Assembly: GCF_020687245.1 (NCBI RefSeq)
Contig: NZ_JAJEQG010000002.1
Span: forward strand, 62,001-126,000
From: Faecalibacterium longum CLA-AA-H243
Lineage (GTDB): Bacteria; Bacillota; Clostridia; Oscillospirales; Ruminococcaceae
Length of the DNA stretch: 64,000 nt
Direction of reading: 5' to 3'
Shown here: positions 33,115 through 44,673 of the stretch, one piece after another
Layout: each line of letters opens with the position of its first letter
How positions within the stretch are numbered: the stretch's first letter is position 1
The notes under the pieces: generated by a model
The model's database searches: none
Told to the model about the DNA's origin: nothing
Seen by the model: only the letters and a program-made list of their open reading frames with translations
Translations under genes and position numbers: made by a program

Positions 33115-34050
33115 ATGGGGAATTTCGCCGTTTCGCTCAAGCGGCTGGTCGAGAAGGTCAGCCTCGAGGTTATCTACACGCCCTGCGATTTGGATAAGAT
33201 CAGCGTCGAGATCGCAGAGGTCAACCGTCCCGGTCTGTTTCTGGCCGGTTACTACGATTATTTCGATAAGCTGCGCTTACAGATCATGGGCCTTGCGGAG
33301 ATGAACTTTCTGGCCGGTCTTACGGCGGAAAAGCGCCGTGAGCGCCTTGACCAGCTGTTCCGCCAGCAGCCTCCGGCCGTCATCCTCTGCCGCAGCGAGG
33401 AATTGGAACCCTTCCCGGAGATGCAGGAGCTTGCAAAGCAGCACGGGGTAGCTCTGCTGCGCTCCAACGAGACGACCTGCACCATGATGGGCAGCCTCAT
33501 CAGCATGCTGAACCTTGAACTGGCTCCCCGCATCACCCGCCACGGCGTGCTGGTGGAAGTTTACGGTGAAGGCATCCTCATTCTCGGCGACAGCGGCATC
33601 GGCAAGAGCGAGCTGGCCATCGAGCTGGTCAAGCGCGGTCACCGCCTCGTCGCCGACGATGCCGTGGAGCTGCGCAAGGTCTCCAACCGTCAGATCATGG
33701 GTACTGCGCCGGAAAACATCCGCCACTTCATTGAGCTGCGCGGCATCGGCATCGTCAACGTGGCCCGCGTGTTCGGTGTGGGCGCGGTCAAGGTGAGTGA
33801 AAGCCTCGACCTCGTCGTCCAACTGGAAGCATGGGACCCCACCAAAAACTATCAGCGCACCGGCTTGGAAAGCGAGTATTATGACATTCTGGGCGTCAAC
33901 ATTCCCAGCACCATCATCCCCGTTTCGCCCGGACGCAACCTCGCAGTCGTGCTGGAAACGGCGGCTATCAATAACCGCCAGAAGAAGATGGGTTATAACG
34001 CCGCCAAGGAGCTGCTCATCCGTCTGGGCCTGAACGACACGATGGACTGA
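33115..34050 (+). CDS. hprK: HPr kinase/phosphorylase
   Basis: Bifunctional enzyme that phosphorylates and dephosphorylates Ser46 of HPr, linking glycolytic state to carbon catabolite control. The 311 residues comprise an N-terminal MurF-like domain and a C-terminal kinase domain with HGVLVEVYG (His143), Walker A GDSGIGKS (158-165), LVADDAVEL, and the HPrK signature IRHFIELRGIGIVNV. The start is ATG 33115, 8 nt after AGGAGG (33101-33106); an in-frame ATG at 33097 is before the SD. It heads hprK-murB-rapZ-whiA-dnaE, all closely spaced. No ptsH or crh is adjacent. Confidence 0.97.
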   Translation: MGNFAVSLKRLVEKVSLEVIYTPCDLDKISVEIAEVNRPGLFLAGYYDYFDKLRLQIMGLAEMNFLAGLTAEKRRERLDQLFRQQPPAVILCRSEELEPFPEMQELAKQHGVALLRSNETTCTMMGSLISMLNLELAPRITRHGVLVEVYGEGILILGDSGIGKSELAIELVKRGHRLVADDAVELRKVSNRQIMGTAPENIRHFIELRGIGIVNVARVFGVGAVKVSESLDLVVQLEAWDPTKNYQRTGLESEYYDILGVNIPSTIIPVSPGRNLAVVLETAAINNRQKKMGYNAAKELLIRLGLNDTMD

Positions 34051-34075
34051 TTTTCTACCGATAGAGGAAGAACGA

Positions 34076-35014
34076 ATGGAACGATTGAAACAGGCTTTGT
34101 CCGCTGCGGGCATTGCATACAAAGAAAATGAGCCGCTCAGCGCACACTGCACTTTCCGTATCGGCGGCCCGGCAGATGTCTTTATCCTGCCGGAAAATGA
34201 GGCGCAGCTCTGCGCCGCCATCAAGCTGGCGAAGGAAGCGAATATCAAATATTATCTACTGGGCAACGGTAGCAACATCCTGTTTGAGGATGCAGGCTAC
34301 CGGGGAGCTGTCATCAATGTATCGGCCATGAAGAGCGCGATCGGCATTCTTGAAAACATCTGTTTCCCGGGCAAAGATCCGGCCCTGACTTACGATGCTG
34401 TCGTTGTCGGTGCGGACAAGATGCTCTCGTCGCTCTGCATGACGGCGCTGGAAAACAGCCTCACCGGTCTTGAGTTTGCCTACGGCATCCCGGGTACGGT
34501 GGGCGGGGCGGTCTACATGAACGCCGGAGCTTACGGCGGCGAGATGAAGGACGTGCTGGTCTCCGTGCGGTATCTGACCGAAGAAGGGGAGACCGTTGAG
34601 ATACCGGCAGAACAGCTCGACCTCAGATACCGCCACAGCATTTTCGAAGAAAACGGCGGCTGCATCCTTTCGGCAAAGTTCCACCTTGCAAGAGGCAATG
34701 CCGCCGACATCCGCGCCAGGATGGACGACCTGATGGCCCGTCGCAAAGACAAACAGCCTCTCGACAAGCCCAGCGCAGGCAGCACCTTCAAGCGGCCGGT
34801 GGGCGCATTTGCGGCAGCCCTCATCGACCAGTGCGGTCTGCGGGGCTACCGCCATGGCGGCGCAGCCGTCAGTGACAAGCACTGCGGCTTTGTGGTCAAT
34901 CTGGGTGGAGCGACCTGTGCAGATGTGCTGGCTCTGTGCGATGAGGTGCGTGCCATCGTGAAAGAAAAGACCGGCTACGACCTCGAAAAAGAAATTCGTG
35001 TGGTGGAAGCATAA
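34076..35014 (+). CDS. murB: UDP-N-acetylenolpyruvoylglucosamine reductase
   Basis: Flavoenzyme reducing UDP-GlcNAc-enolpyruvate to UDP-MurNAc in peptidoglycan synthesis. The 312 residues show the FAD-binding GNGSNILFEDAG (about 63-74) and the YGIPGTVGGAVYMNAGAYGGE region (about 140-160); the catalytic Ser lies in KPSAGSTFKRP, and the final Glu in the C-terminal region. The lack of the extra Tyr loop fits type II MurB. GAGGAAG precedes the ATG. It lies between hprK and rapZ, the common clostridial order. Confidence 0.96.
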   Translation: MERLKQALSAAGIAYKENEPLSAHCTFRIGGPADVFILPENEAQLCAAIKLAKEANIKYYLLGNGSNILFEDAGYRGAVINVSAMKSAIGILENICFPGKDPALTYDAVVVGADKMLSSLCMTALENSLTGLEFAYGIPGTVGGAVYMNAGAYGGEMKDVLVSVRYLTEEGETVEIPAEQLDLRYRHSIFEENGGCILSAKFHLARGNAADIRARMDDLMARRKDKQPLDKPSAGSTFKRPVGAFAAALIDQCGLRGYRHGGAAVSDKHCGFVVNLGGATCADVLALCDEVRAIVKEKTGYDLEKEIRVVEA

Positions 35015-35032
35015 AAGAAAGAGGCGTGCAAA

Positions 35033-35896
35033 ATGAATCTTCTCATTGTCAGCGGCCTTTCCGGTGCAGGCAAATCTGTCGCCATGAATGCACTGGAAGA
35101 CATCGGCTTTTTCTGCATTGATAACATCCCGGCGGCACTGCTGCCCAGCATCACGGCGTTTTCGAAAGCGGGTGACAACCAGCTCAAGCGGGTGGCTCTC
35201 TGTATGGACATCCGCGGCTGCCGCACGCCGGAAGAAATCGAAGAAGCTCTTTCTCAGTTGGACGCGCAGAGAATAGAATATGAGATCTTGTTCCTTGATG
35301 CCCCGGACGATGTGCTGATGCGCCGCTACAGTGAGACGCGCCGCCGCCATCCGATGAGCATTTCCGACGGTCTTTCCACCCGGGAAGCCTTCCGCAGGGA
35401 GCGCGAGATCTTGCAGCCCCTCAAAGACCGGGCAGATTATACCATCAATACCGGCCTGCTCTCCACCTCGCAGAACAAAGAGCGCATCTGCGACCTGTTC
35501 AACCAGAACGGCGGCGCGAAGAGCGCCATGCGTCTGACAGTCATGTCCTTCGGCTTCAAGTTCGGCATCCCACCGGAGGCGGATCTTGTTTTGGATGTCC
35601 GCTGTCTGCCCAACCCTTTTTATGTCCCGGAACTGAAGCATAAAACAGGTCTTGATGAAGAGGTCGTCGATTTTGTCATGAGCCACCCGGAGGCGCAGGA
35701 GCTTTTGAAGCGCTATGAATCGTTTCTGGAATATGCTCTTCCGCTCTACGTCAAGGAAGGCAAAAGCCAGCTCACCATCGCAGTGGGCTGCACCGGCGGC
35801 AAGCATCGCTCCATCACATTTGCGCGGAAAATCGCGGAATACTGCGAAAAGCTTGGCTACAAGCCCGGCATCCAGCACCGCGATTCTGTCCGTTGA
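35033..35896 (+). CDS. rapZ: RapZ/YvcJ nucleotide-binding protein
   Basis: A 287-residue P-loop protein with Walker A GLSGAGKS (residues 8-15), FFCIDNIPAALLP, and the C-terminal GCTGGKHRSITFA phosphate-binding motif. In E. coli RapZ controls GlmZ small RNA and glucosamine-6-phosphate synthesis; B. subtilis YvcJ has GTPase activity. In most Firmicutes rapZ is followed by yvcK and then whiA; here whiA follows only 15 nt downstream and yvcK is missing. Confidence 0.96.
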   Translation: MNLLIVSGLSGAGKSVAMNALEDIGFFCIDNIPAALLPSITAFSKAGDNQLKRVALCMDIRGCRTPEEIEEALSQLDAQRIEYEILFLDAPDDVLMRRYSETRRRHPMSISDGLSTREAFRREREILQPLKDRADYTINTGLLSTSQNKERICDLFNQNGGAKSAMRLTVMSFGFKFGIPPEADLVLDVRCLPNPFYVPELKHKTGLDEEVVDFVMSHPEAQELLKRYESFLEYALPLYVKEGKSQLTIAVGCTGGKHRSITFARKIAEYCEKLGYKPGIQHRDSVR

Positions 35897-35911
35897 AAGG
35901 ATAAACATATC

Positions 35912-36853
35912 ATGAGTTTTGCATCCCAGGCAAGGGAGGAGATCGCCCGGCGCAGTCTGCAGAAGGACTGCTGCGTCCGCGCTGCTGCCTATGGAATTGC
36001 CTGCTTCGCCAAGTACTTCGACGCCAGCGGGCTGGTGCTGCAGACGGAACAGGAGCTGACGACGCAGGTGGCTTCCCAGCTGTTTGCGCGCTGCGGCGTA
36101 CAGGGCGACATCATCGAGAAGCAACGTCCCAGCGGGGTGGTCTATGAGTTCAGCATCCGCGCACCGGAGCAGGTGGCGCGGATGCACGAGCTTTTCGGCA
36201 CCACCGGCACCGAGACGAGCCTGCAGATAGACCCCAGACTGATTCGCTGCCAGACGTGCGTCAGCGCGTACATCGGGGCAGCTTTTTTGTGCAGCGGCAC
36301 GGTCACTGACCCGCAAAAGGAATATAACATCGAGTTTCTCACCAGCCGCACGAACCTTGCGCGCGACTTCGAAGCCCTGCTGGCGGAGCACGAGTTTGCA
36401 CCCCACCGCACCCGCCGCAACGGCGTGAACCTTGTTTACGTCAAGAGCTGCGACAACGTGGAGCGCATCCTTTCCTTTATGGGAGCAGCGGAGGCATCGG
36501 CCCAGCTCAGCGCTCAGAAGGCTGTCAAGCAGATGCGCAACCAAATCAACCGCCACACAAACTGCGATACCGCAAACCTGGGCAAGACGGCCCGTGCCAA
36601 CGCCCAGACACTCAAAGCCATCCGCTTTCTGGAAGAGCAGGGGGCGCTGAAAACGCTGCCCGAGGCGCTGCAGCAGGCAGCAGCCCGGCGGCTGGAATAT
36701 CCTGATTTATCGCTGACGGCGCTCTGCGGAAGCTTTGACCCGCCCATGAGCAAATCGGGCCTTTCTCACCGGATGAAAAAGCTGGAAGCGCTGGCCGACG
36801 CCCTGCGTCAGCGGCTCGAAGAACACACTGAAACAGAGGAGGAAGGAGCATGA
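35912..36853 (+). CDS. whiA: WhiA sporulation/division regulator
   Basis: A 313-residue DNA-binding protein with an N-terminal LAGLIDADG-like fold (residues about 1-210, including RCCIRGAFL-like QTCVSAYIGAAFLCSGTV) and a C-terminal helix-turn-helix (LRFLEEQG ... LPEALQQAAARRLEYPDLSL). In actinobacteria WhiA drives sporulation septation; in B. subtilis it affects division and chromosome segregation. ATG 35912 follows AAAGGA. The stop overlaps the dnaE start (ATGA). Confidence 0.95.
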   Translation: MSFASQAREEIARRSLQKDCCVRAAAYGIACFAKYFDASGLVLQTEQELTTQVASQLFARCGVQGDIIEKQRPSGVVYEFSIRAPEQVARMHELFGTTGTETSLQIDPRLIRCQTCVSAYIGAAFLCSGTVTDPQKEYNIEFLTSRTNLARDFEALLAEHEFAPHRTRRNGVNLVYVKSCDNVERILSFMGAAEASAQLSAQKAVKQMRNQINRHTNCDTANLGKTARANAQTLKAIRFLEEQGALKTLPEALQQAAARRLEYPDLSLTALCGSFDPPMSKSGLSHRMKKLEALADALRQRLEEHTETEEEGA

Positions 36854-39800
36854 GCGATGTGACCGAAGGTAACCGTCAGGGGAGAGACTTCGTTCATCTC
36901 CACATCCATACCGAATACAGCCTGCTGGACGGTGCCTGCCGTATCGACCAGCTTATGGACCGCGTCAAGGAGTGTGGTCAGAGCGCCATCGCCATCACAG
37001 ACCACGGCGTCATGTACGGCTGTGTCCAGTTCTATAAGGCCGCAAAAAAGGCAGGCATCAAGCCTATCATCGGCTGTGAGGTCTATGTGGCCACCCGCAC
37101 CCGCTTCGATAAAGTCAACAAAATCGACGGCAACAACCATCTTATCCTGCTCTGCAAGAATGAGACAGGCTATAAGAACCTCATCAAGATGGTGTCCGCT
37201 GCCTTCGTGGAGGGCTTTTATTCCAAGCCTCGTGTAGATAAGCAGCTTCTTGAGCAGTATCATGAGGGGCTTATCTGCCTGTCTGCCTGCCTCGCAGGCG
37301 AGATCCCGCAAGCCATTCTGGCGGGAGACTACGAGAGGGCAAAGTCCACGGCCCTGTGGTATCAGGAGCTGTTCGGCAAGGGCAATTACTACATCGAACT
37401 GCAGGACCACGGCCTCGAAGAGGATACTATCGTCCTGCCCCAGCTCATCAAACTGGCGCGGGAGACCGGCATCCCGATGGCAGCCACCAACGACTCCCAC
37501 TATCTGCGGAAGGATGACGCCAAGATGCAGAGCATCCTGCTCTGCATCCAGACAGGCAAGACCATTCAGGATGCCGACCGGATGGAGTTCCAGACCGACG
37601 AATTTTACGTTAAAACGACGGATGAAATGTATGATTTGTTCGCAATGGTGCCGGAAGCCTGTGCCAACACCCAGAAAATTGCGGACCAGTGCAATTTTGA
37701 CTTCGACTTTGGACACACCAAAATTCCATATTACAAAGCCCCGAACGGGATGGACAATCAGGAGTTTTTCGAGAAACTCTGCTGGGACGGCCTCGAGCGC
37801 CGCTACGGCTCGGACGTCCCACAGTCCAATAAGGACCGCCTGACCTATGAGATCGGCGTGGTCAAGTCGATGGGCTATACCAACTACTACCTCATTGTCT
37901 GGGATTATATCAACTACGCCAAGAGTCAGGGCATTCCGGTAGGCCCGGGCCGTGGCTCGGGCGCGGGCAGCATCGCGGCTTACTGTGTAGGTATCACCGA
38001 CATCGACCCCATCCGCTACAACCTCATCTTCGAGCGATTCCTGAACCCCGAGCGCGTCAGTATGCCCGATTTTGACGTCGATTTCTGCTATGAGCGCCGT
38101 CAGGAGGTCATCGACTACGTCAACCGGAAGTACGGCGCAGACCATGTGGCCCAGATCGTCACTTTTGGCACCATGGCCGCCCGCAACGCCATCCGCGATG
38201 TGGGCCGTGTGATGGGTATGCCCTACCAGAGCGTGGATGTGGTGGCAAAGCAGGTGCCGATGGAGCTGAAAATGACGCTGAAACGCGCCTTGGAGGTCTC
38301 ACCGGAGCTCAAGCGGATGTACGACAGCGACCCGCAGGTCACAGAACTTATCGACACTGCGCTGAAAGTTGAAGGTATGCCCCGCCACGCCTCCACCCAT
38401 GCGGCCGGCGTCGTCATTACCCCGGAACCGACAGACTATTATTTGCCCCTGGCCACCAACGACGGCCTGCCTGTCACCCAGTTCAATATGACCGAGATCG
38501 AAGAGCTGGGCCTGCTGAAAATGGACTTCCTCGGCCTGCGTACCCTGACGGTCATCCGGGACGCGGAGGCGGCCATCCAGAAAAAAGACCCGTCCTTCTC
38601 CATCCGAAAGCTGGATTATGACGATGCAGCGACTTATAAGATGCTGGGTCAGGGTGAAACGGAGGGCGTGTTCCAGCTCGAATCCTCGGGTATGAAACAG
38701 GTTCTCGTGGGTCTGCAGCCGCAGAACCTTGAAGATGTCATCGCTCTTATCAGTCTTTACCGCCCCGGCCCGATGGACTCCATCCCGACCTACCTGCGCA
38801 ACCGCCACGAGCCGGATAAAATCAGCTATAAGACCCCTCAGCTGGCCCACATCCTTGACGTCACCAACGGCTGCATCGTCTACCAGGAACAGGTCATGCA
38901 GATATTCCGTGAGCTGGCCGGTTTCTCGTTCGGACAGGCAGATAACGTCCGCCGTGCCATGAGTAAAAAGAAGCACGCGGTGATGGAGGCAGAACGCGAG
39001 CATTTTGTCCACGGCTGCACCGAGCCGGGTCACGAATGCCCGGGCTGTGTCGCCAATGGCATCTCCGAGAAAGTTGCCAACGAAATTTACGATGAAATGT
39101 CAAGTTTTGCGTCCTACGCCTTCAATAAAAGCCATGCGGCCTGCTACGCTTACGTCGCATTCCAGACGGCTTATCTCAAGTGTCATTACCCCAGCGAGTT
39201 TATGGCCGCATTGCTCACCAGTGTGCTTGACAATACCGACAAAGTCATCGAGTATTCGGGCGAATGCGCCCGCCTGGGCATCAAGGTGCTTCCGCCGGAC
39301 GTCAATATCTCGAACGGCGGCTTCACGGCGGACAACGGCAAGATTCGTTTCGGCCTGAATGCGGTCAAGAATGTGGGCCGCAACCTCATCGAGCGAGTCG
39401 TGGAAGAGAGAAAAGAGAAGCCTTATTCGAGCCTCTATGATTTCTGTAAGCGGATGCACGGCACTGAGCTGAACCGCCGGGCTGTGGAATGTCTTATCAA
39501 GGCGGGTGCCTTCGACAGTATGGGCGTCAACCGCCACAGCCTTGTGGAAGCCGTAGACGGCATCATCAAGAGCGTGGAGAGCGACTCCCGCCGCAATCTT
39601 GAGGGACAGCTGGACCTGTTCTCGGTGATGAGCGGAGAATCTCAGACTGCTGACACCGACAGCTACGAGATAAAGCCCTTCCCGGAGTACAGCCACACCG
39701 AACTGCTCCAGCAGGAGAAAGAGGTCAGCGGCCTCTATCTGTCCGGCCACCCGCTGGACGCCTATCGGGAACAGTCGGCACGCTTTGCGTCCAACAGCAT

Positions 39801-40362
39801 CAAGGAGCTCACCGGCGAGGACGCTCACAAGCTGGACGGCAATCATGTCCGTATCGTGTGTACCATCGTCAAAAACCGGATGATGACCACCAAATCCAAC
39901 ACGATGATGGCCTTCACCAGCGTGGAGGACCTGACCGGTACGATGGAGGTCATCGTCTTCCCACGGGTACTGGATACTTTCCGCGATGCGCTCAAGGAGA
40001 ATGCCGTCGTGGTCATCGAGGGACGCCTCTCCGTGCGTGAAGATGAGCCTTCCAAGCTGATGGCTGAGAACATCTCGCCCATCGAGGGCTATGACCCCAA
40101 ACGCCCGCAGGCCAACCGCCCCAACCTCATGCGGGATGCCGCCCAGCGGCTCTATGTCCGCCTGCCGTCCCGCAGCTGCCCCGAGTATGCAAAGGTCATC
40201 AATCTCCTTGAGATATTCGACGGCGATATGCCCGTCATTTTCTATCTCGAGGATGTCAAGCAGAAGCTCGCCGCGCCCCGGAGACTCTATGCTTCGGGCC
40301 ATCCACTACTGTTCCAGGAGCTGAAGCGTCTGCTTGGTGAACGCAATGTTGCAACAAAATGA
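36850..40362 (+). CDS. dnaE: DNA polymerase III alpha subunit DnaE
   Basis: Replicative/lagging-strand polymerase of 1170 residues. The N-terminal PHP domain begins HLHIHTEYSLLDGACR; the palm carries the catalytic Asp residues in MPDFDVDFCYERR; the finger and HhH region (RAMSKKKH ... SFASYAFNKSHAACYA) and the C-terminal OB fold (VRIVCTIVKNRMM) follow. There is no intervening DEDD exonuclease, so it is DnaE1/DnaE3-like, not PolC. The start overlaps the whiA stop by 4 nt, so it is expressed with the hprK operon. No terminator is evident before the pfkA promoter. Confidence 0.97.
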   Translation: MSDVTEGNRQGRDFVHLHIHTEYSLLDGACRIDQLMDRVKECGQSAIAITDHGVMYGCVQFYKAAKKAGIKPIIGCEVYVATRTRFDKVNKIDGNNHLILLCKNETGYKNLIKMVSAAFVEGFYSKPRVDKQLLEQYHEGLICLSACLAGEIPQAILAGDYERAKSTALWYQELFGKGNYYIELQDHGLEEDTIVLPQLIKLARETGIPMAATNDSHYLRKDDAKMQSILLCIQTGKTIQDADRMEFQTDEFYVKTTDEMYDLFAMVPEACANTQKIADQCNFDFDFGHTKIPYYKAPNGMDNQEFFEKLCWDGLERRYGSDVPQSNKDRLTYEIGVVKSMGYTNYYLIVWDYINYAKSQGIPVGPGRGSGAGSIAAYCVGITDIDPIRYNLIFERFLNPERVSMPDFDVDFCYERRQEVIDYVNRKYGADHVAQIVTFGTMAARNAIRDVGRVMGMPYQSVDVVAKQVPMELKMTLKRALEVSPELKRMYDSDPQVTELIDTALKVEGMPRHASTHAAGVVITPEPTDYYLPLATNDGLPVTQFNMTEIEELGLLKMDFLGLRTLTVIRDAEAAIQKKDPSFSIRKLDYDDAATYKMLGQGETEGVFQLESSGMKQVLVGLQPQNLEDVIALISLYRPGPMDSIPTYLRNRHEPDKISYKTPQLAHILDVTNGCIVYQEQVMQIFRELAGFSFGQADNVRRAMSKKKHAVMEAEREHFVHGCTEPGHECPGCVANGISEKVANEIYDEMSSFASYAFNKSHAACYAYVAFQTAYLKCHYPSEFMAALLTSVLDNTDKVIEYSGECARLGIKVLPPDVNISNGGFTADNGKIRFGLNAVKNVGRNLIERVVEERKEKPYSSLYDFCKRMHGTELNRRAVECLIKAGAFDSMGVNRHSLVEAVDGIIKSVESDSRRNLEGQLDLFSVMSGESQTADTDSYEIKPFPEYSHTELLQQEKEVSGLYLSGHPLDAYREQSARFASNSIKELTGEDAHKLDGNHVRIVCTIVKNRMMTTKSNTMMAFTSVEDLTGTMEVIVFPRVLDTFRDALKENAVVVIEGRLSVREDEPSKLMAENISPIEGYDPKRPQANRPNLMRDAAQRLYVRLPSRSCPEYAKVINLLEIFDGDMPVIFYLEDVKQKLAAPRRLYASGHPLLFQELKRLLGERNVATK

Positions 40363-40395
40363 CATTTCTGTGCATCAATCATTATGCCCGCGCTG

Positions 40396-40502
40396 TTTTC
40401 AAATGATTAACTTTGTGATATACTTGTCTAAGGCAAGCCATAGCAAATATGTTGCATCGAGTCGGGCCGCATCTGTGGAAGAAGGGGATGCGCGCGCCCC
40501 GA
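40396..40502 (+). promoter_or_regulatory. Promoter and structured leader of pfkA
   Basis: TTTTCA (40396-40401), 17-nt spacer, TATACT (40419-40424) with an extended TGA. The leader of about 110 nt contains a long hairpin: TCGGG (40462-40466) with CCCGA (40498-40502) and CGCATC (40468-40473) with GATGCG (40487-40492). Confidence 0.65.
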
Positions 40503-40539
40503 GTGGTATGTGAAGAAACAAATTGGAGGGAATCTCTCT

Positions 40540-41514
40540 ATGGAAAAGCAAATCAAGACGATCGGTGTTCTCACCAGCGGCGGCGACGCCCCTGGCATGA
40601 ACGCAGCTGTCCGTGCCGTGGTCCGTACCGGCCTGCACAAGGGCTTCCGCATGATCGGCATCCAGCGCGGCTATAACGGTCTGCTGAACGGTGAGTGCTT
40701 CGAAATGAACCTGCGCAGTGTCTCGAACATCATCTCTGCCGGCGGCACCATCCTTTACACCGCACGCTGCCTTGAGTTCAAGACCAAAGAGGGCCAGGAT
40801 AAAGGCGCAGCCAAGTGCCGTGAGCTGGGCATCGACGCGCTGGTGGTCATTGGCGGCGACGGTTCTTACCGCGGCGCCCGTGAGCTGGCACACCGCGGCA
40901 TCCCGATGATCGGCCTGCCCGGCACCATCGACAACGATATTGCCTGCACCGACTACACCATCGGTTACGATACCGCTATGAACACCGCTCTGGAGATGAT
41001 CGACAAGCTGCGCGACACCACCCAGAGCCATGACCGCTGCAGCGTCGTCGAGGTCATGGGCCGCAACGCTGGTTACATTGCCCTGAACGTCGCCATCGCC
41101 TCCGGCGCTATGGCCGTGCTGCTGCCCGAGAAGGAGTTCGATATGCAGCGCGACATCCTCGATAAGATCGTCGAGACCCAGCGCACCGGCAAGCGTCACT
41201 TCATCGTCATCGTCGCAGAGGGCATCGGCCACTCTCAGGAGATCGCCAACGAGATCCAGGCCCGCACCGGCATCGACACCCGTGCCACCATTCTGGGCCA
41301 CGTCCAGCGCGGCGGCTCTCCCACGCTGCGTGACCGTGTGAACGCTTCTGCTATGGGTTATCACGCTGTCTGCCTGCTCGAGCAGGGCAAGTATAACCGC
41401 ATCGTCGGCATGAAGGGTGAGGAGCTGGTGGATTACCCCGTAGATGAGGCCCTCGAGATGACCAAGAGCATCGACCCGGTCCTCGTGGATGTGTGCAATA
41501 CGATTTCGATTTGA
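40540..41514 (+). CDS. pfkA: ATP-dependent 6-phosphofructokinase
   Basis: Key glycolytic enzyme, 324 residues, the standard bacterial length. The ATP site TSGGDAPGMNAAVRAVVR, the GGDGSYRGA loop and the catalytic PGTIDNDIACTDYTIGYDTA are all present; Asp in TIDND is the base. GGD rather than GGE/GDG at the nucleotide loop indicates an ATP-PFK. The start is ATG 40540, 9 nt after GGAGGG (40525-40530); an in-frame ATG at 40510 is upstream of the SD. Strong codon bias. Own promoter and terminator, so monocistronic; pyk is not adjacent. Confidence 0.97.
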   Translation: MEKQIKTIGVLTSGGDAPGMNAAVRAVVRTGLHKGFRMIGIQRGYNGLLNGECFEMNLRSVSNIISAGGTILYTARCLEFKTKEGQDKGAAKCRELGIDALVVIGGDGSYRGARELAHRGIPMIGLPGTIDNDIACTDYTIGYDTAMNTALEMIDKLRDTTQSHDRCSVVEVMGRNAGYIALNVAIASGAMAVLLPEKEFDMQRDILDKIVETQRTGKRHFIVIVAEGIGHSQEIANEIQARTGIDTRATILGHVQRGGSPTLRDRVNASAMGYHAVCLLEQGKYNRIVGMKGEELVDYPVDEALEMTKSIDPVLVDVCNTISI

Positions 41515-41522
41515 TTTTTTGA

Positions 41523-43661
<2,139 letters not shown>

Positions 43662-43674
43662 ATAGAATAGACTC

Positions 43675-43718
43675 AAAAGGCTCATGCAGTGGGTGTCCCC
43701 GCTGTGTGGGCCTTTTTT
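43675..43718 (+). terminator. Rho-independent terminator after ligA
   Basis: A long stem of about 18 pairs with some G-U pairs (43675-43692 with 43697-43716) closed by TGTC, ending in six T (43713-43718). Confidence 0.9.
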
Positions 43719-43740
43719 GCGTTCTAAAAACTCTGACGCC

Positions 43741-43750
43741 GCATACAGTA
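43741..43750 (+). promoter_or_regulatory. Candidate sigma-E-type -10 element of the spoIIIA operon
   Basis: GCATACAGTA contains CATACAGT (43742-43749), a full match to the sigma-E -10 CATACANT, and is identical to the ten bases before the M23/M50 pair (6983-6992). No convincing -35 is visible at 13-15 nt. In B. subtilis spoIIIA is transcribed by sigma-E. Confidence 0.5.
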
Positions 43751-43791
43751 GGAGCAAGAAGCCAAAATGACGAGACCGAAGGAGAAACAAG

Positions 43792-44673
43792 ATGGACGAG
43801 TATTACCGCGCTGTTCGGGCTTTGCCCGCATGGCTGGCACGGCCTTTGAGCGCCCTGCCGCCGGGCATTGCAGAACAGGTACATGAGATACGCCTCCGGG
43901 TCGGCTGTGGAGTACAGTTGACCATCGGCGGAAAGCCCTGCTGCCCGGCGGAGCTGCCTGCTTTGCAGAAGCTCCGGCTGACGCCCTTGCAGATGGAAGA
44001 GATATTCGTCACCCTCTGCGGCGGGTCGGTACACAGCCACGAGACAGAAATTGCGGTGGGCTATGTCACGCTCAGCTGTGGGTGCCGCGCCGGGCTGGCC
44101 GGACAGTTTTACTGCGCACCGGGGCAGAGCGCCGTCTTGCAGGAGCTGCGCTCGGTGAATGTCCGCGTTGCCCGGAACCGGGAATTTCCTCTGCCACAGA
44201 AACTCCGGGATATTCTACAGCAGCGATTTATCGGGATGCTCCTGATGGGGGAACCCGACAGCGGCAAAACGACCCTTCTGCGAGGTGTCGCCCGGGAACT
44301 TGCAAAACAGAATAGGGCCGTGGCCGTCATCGACGAGCGGAGAGAGATATTCCCCTCGGAGGAAAGCGCGGCGCTTCCGCTCGACATCCTCAGCGGCATA
44401 CCCAAGGGACAGGCGGTGCAGATGGCTCTGCGCACCCTCTCGCCGCAGGTCATCTTATTGGACGAGCTGGGCGGGATGGACGAGCTTTACGCGCTGGAGC
44501 AGGGACTTTTCAGCGGGGTGGAATTTATCGCCACACTTCACGCTGCCAGCTGGGAAGAAGCTGCCCGCCGCCCGCAGGTGCAGTATCTGCAAAAGTGCGG
44601 TGCGCTCCATGTGGCAGTGCTTCTGAAAGGCCGCACTGCGCCGGGGCAGCTGAAAGAGGTGCGTGTTTCGTGA
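43792..44673 (+). CDS. spoIIIAA: Stage III sporulation protein AA (secretion ATPase)
   Basis: A 293-residue ATPase of the type II/IV secretion family that powers the SpoIIIA-SpoIIQ channel between mother cell and forespore. Walker A is GEPDSGKTT (residues 153-161); Walker B is VILLDELGGMDE; ATLHAASWEEA matches the His box. AAGGAG lies 7 nt before the ATG. First gene of a complete eight-gene operon in which nearly every junction overlaps by 4 nt. Its presence with all partners argues for a functional channel. Confidence 0.95.
   Translation: MDEYYRAVRALPAWLARPLSALPPGIAEQVHEIRLRVGCGVQLTIGGKPCCPAELPALQKLRLTPLQMEEIFVTLCGGSVHSHETEIAVGYVTLSCGCRAGLAGQFYCAPGQSAVLQELRSVNVRVARNREFPLPQKLRDILQQRFIGMLLMGEPDSGKTTLLRGVARELAKQNRAVAVIDERREIFPSEESAALPLDILSGIPKGQAVQMALRTLSPQVILLDELGGMDELYALEQGLFSGVEFIATLHAASWEEAARRPQVQYLQKCGALHVAVLLKGRTAPGQLKEVRVS

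Noticed and set aside
34256-36556. 766-codon minus-strand frame opposite murB-rapZ-whiA
   Set aside because: It crosses three well-identified genes and their intergenic gaps, and has no similarity or SD.
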